A stretch of 64,000 nucleotides of DNA. It comes from Bacillus sp. (in: firmicutes) (GTDB taxonomy: Bacteria; Bacillota; Bacilli; Bacillales; Salisediminibacteriaceae). Under the pieces are notes generated by a model, which had not been told where the DNA came from, ran no database searches, and saw only the letters and a program-made list of their open reading frames with translations. The DNA lies in contig JAJOJL010000050.1 of NCBI GenBank assembly GCA_021208645.1, positions 1 through 64,000 of the forward strand, in the 5' to 3' direction. Of this stretch, positions 57,338 to 64,000 are shown piece after piece (position 1 is the first letter of the stretch; the number at the start of each line of letters is the position of its first letter). Both the position numbers and the translations under genes were made by a program.

Positions 57338-58078
57338 CTATAACGTCAGTCCTCCAGTTACCTCTAGCACGGTTCCATTTACATAAGAGGCATCGTCAGA
57401 GGCAAGAAACACGTATGCTTTTCCAATATCTTCTGCCTCACCTAACCGGCGTAACGGTACTTTTTCTGCCAGTTGGCTCAAGATTTTCTCTGGAACACTA
57501 GCAACCATGTTTGTATTAATAAAACCAGGAGCTACAGCATTGACCCGTATTCCCTTTGGACCAAGCTCCTTTGCCCATGTTTTCGTCATGCCAATAACCG
57601 CTGATTTCGTTGCAGCATAGTTCGTTTGACCAATATTTCCGTGGACCCCAACAACGGAAGAAGTGTTAATGATTACACCAGATCCTTGCTCGAGCAAATG
57701 GGGAATAACTGCCTTGGCACAGTAATACACACCATTTAGATTAACATTAATCACTTGATGCCAATCATCCTCTGACATTTTTCGAAACATGGCATCCCTT
57801 GTTATTCCTGCGTTATTAACTAACACATCAATTTTTCCATAATGGTCCACTACCTTCGAAACCATCTCAGCAACGCTGGCAGAATCAGCTACATCCACTT
57901 GAACAAAAAGGTGTCCACCAACCACCTCTGGTAGCTCTGCGACTGTTTTTTTTCCTGCGTCCTCTACATAATCTGCTACTACAACAGAATCACCGCTCTC
58001 TGCAAACAAACGGGCTGCTGCTCCACCGATTCCTCCTGCTCCCCCTGTAATTAGTACCACTCGATTTTCCTTGTTCAT
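57338..58078 (-). CDS. 3-oxoacyl-reductase, FabG/PhaB-like SDR
   Basis: 246 aa classical short-chain dehydrogenase. Cofactor motif VVLITGGAGGIGGAAA, NNAG in DVLVNNAGITRDA, active-site Ser-Tyr-Lys in SSVVGVHGNIGQTNYAATKSA, and VNAVAPGFINTNM. Length and motifs fit 3-oxoacyl-ACP reductase or acetoacetyl-CoA reductase; fabG proper usually sits in the fab cluster, so a lipid-catabolic or PHA role is possible here. ATG 58078 follows GGGTGGAG; the track GTG at 58087 is part of that site. Confidence 0.9.
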   Translation of the reverse strand: MNKENRVVLITGGAGGIGGAAARLFAESGDSVVVADYVEDAGKKTVAELPEVVGGHLFVQVDVADSASVAEMVSKVVDHYGKIDVLVNNAGITRDAMFRKMSEDDWHQVINVNLNGVYYCAKAVIPHLLEQGSGVIINTSSVVGVHGNIGQTNYAATKSAVIGMTKTWAKELGPKGIRVNAVAPGFINTNMVASVPEKILSQLAEKVPLRRLGEAEDIGKAYVFLASDDASYVNGTVLEVTGGLTL

Positions 58079-58118
58079 ACGCTCCACCCTCTCTATCTAC
58101 CAATCAAAACTTTTTTTC

Positions 58119-58396
58119 AAAGGCTCTTTTCGCATAGATTGTTGTTTTTGAGCAATATTTTGGGCTTGGTTACGCTACAGGCGGACGCTTTCCGCGGGCA
58201 ACGCTTCAGCCTCCTCGTCCCTGCGGGGTCTTCAGCCGTTAATCCTGTCTCTTCCTCTTCTAGAATCGCTTCGTTGCTAAGTCCGTCGAGACAACTCGTA
58301 GCTTATTCTTGAAGAATCGCTCGTCGCTGGAGTCGCCGCCTTCCACTCCACCAAGCATATTTAAAAAAGTAACAAAGTCTACGAAAAGAGCCTTTT
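58119..58396. mobile_element. MITE-like repeat, copy 4 (diverged)
   Basis: 278 bp with near-perfect terminal inverted repeats AAAGGCTCTTTTCG / CGAAAAGAGCCTTT. The inner block GCGGACGCTTTCCGCGGGCAACGCTTCAGCCTCCTCG...CTGCGGGGTCTTCAGC matches copies 1 and 2; the right half differs (TCTAGAATCGCTTCG, GAAGAATCGCTCGTCGC). Fills the gap between the FabG-like gene and the hydrolase gene. Confidence 0.8.
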
Positions 58397-58440
58397 CAAT
58401 TGCCATCATTGCTCTCTACCCTATTCTCCTAGTCAATCTA

Positions 58441-59328
58441 TCACTCCATATGCTGATCAATAAACCGCTCCATCACATCCAATAACTGAGGTAGATCATC
58501 TACTAAAGGAGAATGGCCACAGCCTTTTAATAGATGATAGGATGCCTGACTTCCAAAATCATCGCGGATTTCCTGTATCATATCGTGAGACACTACAAGA
58601 TCACGCTCCCCTTGCAACACCAATACGGGGGCTTTTATTTTCGCGACCTCCCCTGTCCCCTCTTCTGATATATTAAAATGATTATTGGCATGATAAATAT
58701 CTACTAGATTACGTTGTGTGCACATATCTTCCAGATATTCTGCATACCGCTCAGGAGTTGGTTGATTAGCCGTATAAATCAACTGGTTCCACACGCCCTT
58801 TAAGAAACCTTCATCCTTTTCACCGTAAGCCTTCTGAATAGGGATCGTGCGCCAAATATCCTCTTCCACATCCTCCTTCGTTACGGAGCGTTTAATAGGC
58901 TTAAAGTCTTCGTCCATAAGTACATGGGGATAGCCACGAGTAGACAGGGAACATAATAAGGTCATTGATTTCACCGATTCAGGGTAAAGGGCAGCAAGTT
59001 TCATAGCAACTCCTCCTCCTGTTGACCATCCAACAGCGTGAACCGCTGATATTCCTAAAATATCCAGCATTTCCTTAACGTCTTCCGCCAATTCATCTAA
59101 CGAGTCAAACCGATTTTTGTAAGAAGACTCTCCAAATCCCCGTAGATCAACAGCCAACAGATGATACTTAGGGTCCATTTCTTCCAGTACTAAATCCCAG
59201 TGCTTTGAGGAAGTCATGTTGCCGTGAATTAGAAGTACAGGTTCTGTATCACCACTCCGTTCCCTGTATGCCAGCGTTTCACCATTTCCAAGCTGTACTT
59301 TGTTCAGTTTTACATCAATCAATTTCAA
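58441..59328 (-). CDS. alpha/beta hydrolase
   Basis: 295 aa. Oxyanion segment VLLIHGNMTSSKHW, nucleophile elbow GWSTGGG (Ser near residue 107), acid in LVLQGERDLVV, catalytic His in LKGCGHSPLVDD. Typical serine hydrolase fold; substrate unknown. Located 70 bp after the large regulator and near acyl-CoA enzymes, so a lipid or ester substrate is plausible (inference). RBS AAGGGGGAGTTG. Confidence 0.88.
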   Translation of the reverse strand: MKLIDVKLNKVQLGNGETLAYRERSGDTEPVLLIHGNMTSSKHWDLVLEEMDPKYHLLAVDLRGFGESSYKNRFDSLDELAEDVKEMLDILGISAVHAVGWSTGGGVAMKLAALYPESVKSMTLLCSLSTRGYPHVLMDEDFKPIKRSVTKEDVEEDIWRTIPIQKAYGEKDEGFLKGVWNQLIYTANQPTPERYAEYLEDMCTQRNLVDIYHANNHFNISEEGTGEVAKIKAPVLVLQGERDLVVSHDMIQEIRDDFGSQASYHLLKGCGHSPLVDDLPQLLDVMERFIDQHME

Positions 59329-59398
59329 CTCCCCCTTTAAAATAAATGATTTCTATTAAACTCCTCCAACGAACACCCTAGGTCACAGTCGACACACA

Positions 59399-62300
59399 TT
59401 ACGAAGGCAAGCTTCTCCCCTTTGGAGATCTGTCTTCAAACAACTGCTGCGTTTTTTCCATTGGCTCAACACCAAGTTCTTTTCCTAAAACATCTCTGCA
59501 TTTCTCGAAGTAATAAAAGACCATGGCTTGATTTTGCTTATGATGATAGGCTTCCATTAACAAACGATAAGCCTCTTCCCAGCAACGGTCCTTCTCTAGT
59601 ATTCTTTCAGACCATTCAATGCATAAATCGAACTCTTCCGCCTTCATGAAATCCTGGGCTAATTTTTCTGCTCCCCGTAAATAAAGAACTTGAAGCCGTT
59701 CCCGTTCTTCAATACACCAATCCTCATGCATCCTTTCTGGCAGGTAATCACCTTCATATAACTCTAGACCTTGCGACAGCAACAACACTGCTTCTTCCGG
59801 ATCCTTCCCTTCCAGGCCCTTCATCACACTTCGCTCAAATTCAGCAGCATCCAGTTGAAAGGGGGCTGCCAGATTTAAACCGTAAGCCCTTTCATGCCTT
59901 TGGATAAAAAATGGTGTGGACCTGGCCACCCGGTCAGGCTCCAACACTTTATTCAGGGTATTCAAGGCAACTTTAAAATCCCGCGTTGCCACTTCCTCAT
60001 CCTGGTTTTCCCAAAGCAAGTCATAAATTTCATCCTTCTGAAGTAAATGCTTCCGCTTCGTAACGAATAACTGCAATAGTTCCTTCGCTTTTCCCCGCTT
60101 CCAGTCCCTCTCAGTGATTTCTTCCTCCCCTCTAAATACTTTAAATTCTTTAAAGGTTTGAATCCTCAGCGTATAGCCTGGGTGGGTAGTTCTTCCCTCG
60201 TCCACTCCAAGTTGGAGCATCAGTGGTGCAAAAATGGTTGCTCCTGATTGCGATGGTGATAAGCCTCTAACAACATGGGTGACATTTGCTGCACATCAAC
60301 GGGCCCAAACAACGTAGGCTTCTGCAACAGTTCATCGTAGCCTTCCTTTTCTACTAACTGTAAAAAATGATGAACATAAGGATAAAATTTCGTTTCATCT
60401 TCCATCCGATAGCTGACGAACGCCTGCCATAGGGTTGTGACAGTCAAGCCATAACTGTCACCACAAAGGAGGAATTGTTCATGACATTTATCTAAAACAT
60501 TCAAAGCTTCTTGATTGTGATTAGCATAAATATAAGCAACTGCCTCACATAAATGAAGCCAACTGGAAAGCCAGCGGTCATCTACTTTTTCCGTTTCAGC
60601 AAGGCCTAGCTTGGCATATTTAATGGCTGCATCTAACGTACGTTTTTTCCCGTACAAAAGACTCAATCCCATATAGGGCTCTGCCTTGCCGCGGGAGATA
60701 TTCATCTCTTCCATCATCTCCAGCGCCGTCTGATAACAAGTGGAGGCCAGCCGCTGCTCATACTTTTCCTGAAGCTGGGTAGCATGGCCAAGGCGCATCC
60801 ATCCACATGCTTCCACAAAGGGAGCTTTCGCCTTTACCCCTTGCATGATTGCCTCAGAGGCATAATCCTTTGCCTCCTTGGCCCTGCCGGTGAGGGCGTA
60901 AACAAAGGAAAGAAGTAAATCCGTTTCCCGGTGAGAATTAGGCGGCCGGTTATCTCTTTTCCCTTGATCCTTCCTCCCCCGCTTCCGCCTCTCGAGCCTG
61001 CGAATCATCTCTCCTAACCTTCCTGTCCGAAGGAGCAACCTCGCTTCCAGGTCCGCCTCCACTTCCCCAAGCTGAATCTGCCGGCTTTTGTCAAACCAAC
61101 GCTGTGCTTCTTCCGCATCCCCTAAGTTAATCGTGTTTTCTGACATGGAAACGTAAAGCTGACGAAGTTGTTTTTCAATTTCTGTTTTCTCTTCTCCAGC
61201 CAATCCTTCTAAATATTTTTGTTCGAGAATCTGAATCGATTTTTTCAAGTAAGCTTGGGCATGACGAGGTTGAATCGTATCTAAATACACACGAGCAATC
61301 CCTTCTAGCGCCATGCTTTGAGATAAAGCATCAGCTTCTCCTTCTGCTTGGAGCTCCGCCCGTTGATAATAAAGAATCGCAAGCTCATATTTGGAACGGT
61401 ATCTCTCCAAGTCCCCTTTTACAATCCATAAGCGACTGTAGGATGCCATCTCCGCCTCTTCCATTTCGTTAATCACATCATCTAACACTTGAGAGTTTCC
61501 TTGTTCAATAAGGTTCCGGCCGTATTTATGAATAAACTGGCAAAGCTTTTTTTGTGGAACCTGCTTTTTCCGTTAGGTGAAGGGCTTCCTCAAGCATTCC
61601 ATTCCTTTCGTAATAGGAAGAGGCCATTTCATGGAGCTGAAGCCAACGTTTTTTATCTTCTTTCAGCTTATTTTGCAGAAAGTTTTGGAACAGGGCATGG
61701 TATCGGAAAGCCTGCTTATCCTTTGTTGTATGTAAAAATAAATGCTTTTTTCTGACAACACGTAAAAAATCCTCCCCTTCTTCATCTCGAGGGAATATGT
61801 TTTCGCAAATTTCTGAATTCAAAAGCGGGAATATGGATGATTCCAGCAAAAATTGTTTAATAGGAGGAGTCTGTTTTTCCAGTACATCCATGGCTAAGTA
61901 CTCAAACAATTCTTCCATCGATGCTGCCTCATCCCGAAAAATTTCCTCTAAGGTGTTAGCTTCCTCCAGACGCTGCCACACCATCTGAATGGCCATAATC
62001 CACCCTTCCGTTTTCTCAAAAATGAACTGGGCATCTTCAGCCGTCAGCCTTCGCTCATAATGATCTTCAAACAAAATTTGAATTTCTTCTGGGGAAAAAC
62101 ATAGATCTGCTTCATTCACTTCTACTAACTGGCCTTTTACCCGTAAAGAAGAGAGAAACTCCCAATCTACCTTTGTTCTGCTAACAATAATCATATGAAG
62201 CCGTTGTGGTAAATGCTTCAAAAACCACTTCATAAATTGATTGATTTCCTGGTTTTCCCCTACCAGTTGGTAATCGTCGATAATAAACAGCCAGTCTTCC

Positions 62301-62689
62301 TTCACTTCAACACAGGCATTAATAAAGTGAGCACAGCATTCATACATGGCCCGCTCATCGCCCCGCTGAATATTAACAAATGACTCGGTCAACCACTTTT
62401 CATCGAGCCCAGGTGCCAACATATGAATTGCCTCTTTAAAATACAACAGAAACCGGGAAAGGTGATTGTCATGCTCCGTTACGGTATACCAGACAAAAGG
62501 AAGATTCTCCATACGCAGGAAGGCAGACAGAGCCGTGCTCTTTCCAAATCCTGGTCCCGCCTGAACAAGGGTAAGGGGCCGCTTATTGGCATGTTTCAGC
62601 CGCTTCATAACAGTTGGTCGAAAAAGGACCTGACTGTCCACCATTGGCGGCTCCAGCTTTGTTTTTAAAACGAACTGATTAGCATTCAT
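59399..62689 (-). CDS. giant MalT-like regulator with BTAD output domain, two frame breaks
   Basis: About 1,096 aa, split by the track into 61526-62719, 60220-61488 and 59399-60220. Repair of a T7 run (61547-61553, one fewer: STKKLCQFIHKYGRNLIEQG) and an A5 run (60230-60234, one more: QPFFAPLMLQLGVDEG) gives one frame. N-terminal STAND NTPase with P-loop AGPGFGKST and Walker B WLFIIDDYQLV, a middle helical-repeat (TPR-like) region, and a C-terminal OmpR-type winged helix plus BTAD domain (TLRIQTFKEFKVFRG...EFERSVMKGLEG). Start ATG 62689 (MNANQFVLKTKLEPP) follows AAGGAGGGG. Probably controls neighbouring lipid genes; inducer unknown. Confidence 0.87.
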
Positions 62690-62732
62690 GGCATCCCCTC
62701 CTTCACTTATCCCTTTCATTGTACAAAACCCT

Positions 62733-64000
62733 TCACGATTTATGAATACGCTTTCTTTGTTGAATCCTGTCTATTATTGCTTTCTTATCAATTTTCCCTA
62801 CATGGGTTTTTGGCAGTTCGTTAAATAAATAAATTTGTTTTGGAACTTTATAACTGGCCAACTTTTGCCGGCAAAACTCCTTTAGGTTTGCGGCTTCCTT
62901 ATGAGGTATTTCAGCAACGTCAGCTTCCGTTAGACCAGGGCGACTGCGGTCCATTACTACAGCTGCCACAACTTTGTCTCCCCACTTCTCATCTTCCAGG
63001 CCTACAACGGCTGTTTCCAGTACTGGAGGATAGGCTGCAATAATATTCTCTACTTCCAGCGGGTAGACATTTTCACCGCCCGTAATAAGCATTTCCTTTT
63101 TCCGTCCTAATATAAAGAAATCCCCGTCCTCATCTTTATATGCTAAATCACCTGTATAAAGACCGCCATTTCTCATGGCATCCGCCGTCTCCTTCTCTTT
63201 CTGCCAATAAGCTTGAAAAAGATGGTCCCCGTATATAACCATTTCACCTATTTCGCCGTTGTTAACTTCTTTTCCTGCTTCATTAACGAGCTTTATGTCA
63301 TTATAAAGCATCGGTTTTCCAACAGAACCCCGTTTTTGTTTCGCCACGTCAGGGTGAATAAAGAAATTATTAGGCCCTGCTTCCGTCAGACCATAGCCTT
63401 CTTTAAAGGGAAGTCCCTTTGCAGCAAAAGTATCGTAAATACTGACTGGACAAGGAGCACCTCCAGACAAAAATACTTTCATATGGGAAAATGAGGCTTC
63501 TTTAAAATCTTTCAGCTGTACAAAAGCTCGGTACATGGTAGGCACCATTAGAACATTGGTACAACGATAATTCACTAAACCGTCTAACACAGATTGGGCA
63601 TCAAACTGGGCATAAATTACAACTGTACCTCCTGCGTGGAGGACTGGAAGGGTCAAGGCGTTCATGCCTCCTGTATGAAACATGGGCAGGACAGTTAGTG
63701 TTACATCGTCTTCACACAGTCCCCATGTAATAATTGTATTAACTGCGTTAGTAAACACCGCCCGGTAAGATAATACCGCTCCTTTTGGTTTCCCTGTTGT
63801 TCCTCCTGTGTAAATCATCATCCAAGGATTGTCTAAGGGTATATCCTCGTTATTAGCCAGTGCTGAATTGGACGATTTAGAAGGCTGTTCTGTTCGTTTT
63901 GCAGATTGGCCTTTGGCCCAGCTTTCCAGTTCGTATTCGGTGCTTTCCATGGTAAGCTCTTCTTTTCGATTGTGAAAGGACGGGTGGATGAATAGGAGAA
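62733..64000 (-). CDS. acyl-CoA synthetase / AMP-dependent ligase, 5' end outside window
   Basis: Over 420 residues seen; the frame stays open past the track start at 63950 to the window edge, so the N-terminus is missing. Adenylation motif MMIYTGGTTGKPKGAVLSYRA, then EGYGLTEAGPN, YTGDLAYKDEDGDFFILGRKKEMLITGGENVYPLEVE and C-terminal catalytic lysine in THVGKIDKKAI. Fatty acid or related acid activated with ATP and CoA. Lies 43 bp upstream of the giant regulator on the same strand, likely one operon. Confidence 0.93.
   Translation of the reverse strand, partial: LLFIHPSFHNRKEELTMESTEYELESWAKGQSAKRTEQPSKSSNSALANNEDIPLDNPWMMIYTGGTTGKPKGAVLSYRAVFTNAVNTIITWGLCEDDVTLTVLPMFHTGGMNALTLPVLHAGGTVVIYAQFDAQSVLDGLVNYRCTNVLMVPTMYRAFVQLKDFKEASFSHMKVFLSGGAPCPVSIYDTFAAKGLPFKEGYGLTEAGPNNFFIHPDVAKQKRGSVGKPMLYNDIKLVNEAGKEVNNGEIGEMVIYGDHLFQAYWQKEKETADAMRNGGLYTGDLAYKDEDGDFFILGRKKEMLITGGENVYPLEVENIIAAYPPVLETAVVGLEDEKWGDKVVAAVVMDRSRPGLTEADVAEIPHKEAANLKEFCRQKLASYKVPKQIYLFNELPKTHVGKIDKKAIIDRIQQRKRIHKS

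Noticed and set aside
1-64000. tRNA or rRNA genes
   Set aside because: No cloverleaf or conserved rRNA segments were recognised by eye; a tRNAscan run would be needed for certainty.

Overview
The window looks like chromosomal DNA of a spore-forming, probably alkaliphilic or halotolerant Bacillaceae species. Evidence: three germination loci (a gerA/gerB/gerC operon, cwlJ-gerQ), bacillithiol genes (yojF, bshB2), the Gram-positive haem enzyme chdC, strong Shine-Dalgarno sites with several TTG/GTG starts, and an acidic linker on an exported lipoprotein. The block cwlJ-gerQ-ywdK-(...)-ywdI-(...)-ung resembles the ywd region of Bacillus subtilis, with insertions. There are no rRNAs, tRNAs, complete insertion sequences, prophage genes or CRISPR arrays; nearly all genes are ordinary core or metabolic genes.

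Layout. 0.3-1.8 kb: ridA and coaA (minus). 2.4-8.5 kb: a five-gene peptide ABC transporter in the order ATPase-ATPase-binding protein-permease-permease, as in appDFABC. 9-10.9 kb: thiolase and mscL. 11-14.7 kb: spore germinant receptor operon gerA-gerB-gerC (minus). 14.8-18.7 kb: a DUF2935 protein, a FAD/Rieske oxidoreductase, an M20 amidohydrolase. 19.1-22.5 kb: hom-thrC-thrB. 22.8-24.5 kb: glnS. 24.9-29.4 kb: diguanylate cyclase, second DUF2935 protein, di-haem cytochrome. 29.9-33.5 kb: 4-oxalocrotonate tautomerase, queuosine genes (transporter + queF) behind a probable preQ1 riboswitch, yidC. 34.3-38 kb: a 2,4-dienoyl-CoA-reductase-like enzyme and an enoyl-CoA hydratase behind a FadR-like operator, then chdC. 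38.8-47.6 kb: cwlJ, gerQ, ywdK, ywdI, pepF, dehydrogenases, ung. 47.6-56.7 kb: alkD, an ATP-grasp protein, yojF-bshB2, ampS, alsT, a YjiH-like transporter. 57.3-64 kb: a minus-strand lipid-related group (acyl-CoA synthetase, giant MalT/BTAD regulator, alpha/beta hydrolase, FabG-like reductase).

Two things stand out. First, the spacers downstream of at least nine genes hold short, degenerate tandem arrays. Most arrays have their own sequence, yet eight share a repeat distance of 52-53 bp and one has 21 bp, that is 5 or 2 turns of B-DNA; most units contain an inverted repeat. A separate ~132-bp dispersed element (three copies) folds as two hairpins whose stems change in a compensatory way, and a ~230-bp MITE-like family is also present. 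Second, about 18 single-base frame breaks, mostly in homopolymer runs, split at least 13 otherwise intact conserved genes (including glnS, yidC, ung and cwlJ). These look like residual sequencing indels, not gene decay, so many ORF-track entries are halves of one gene; they are joined here.
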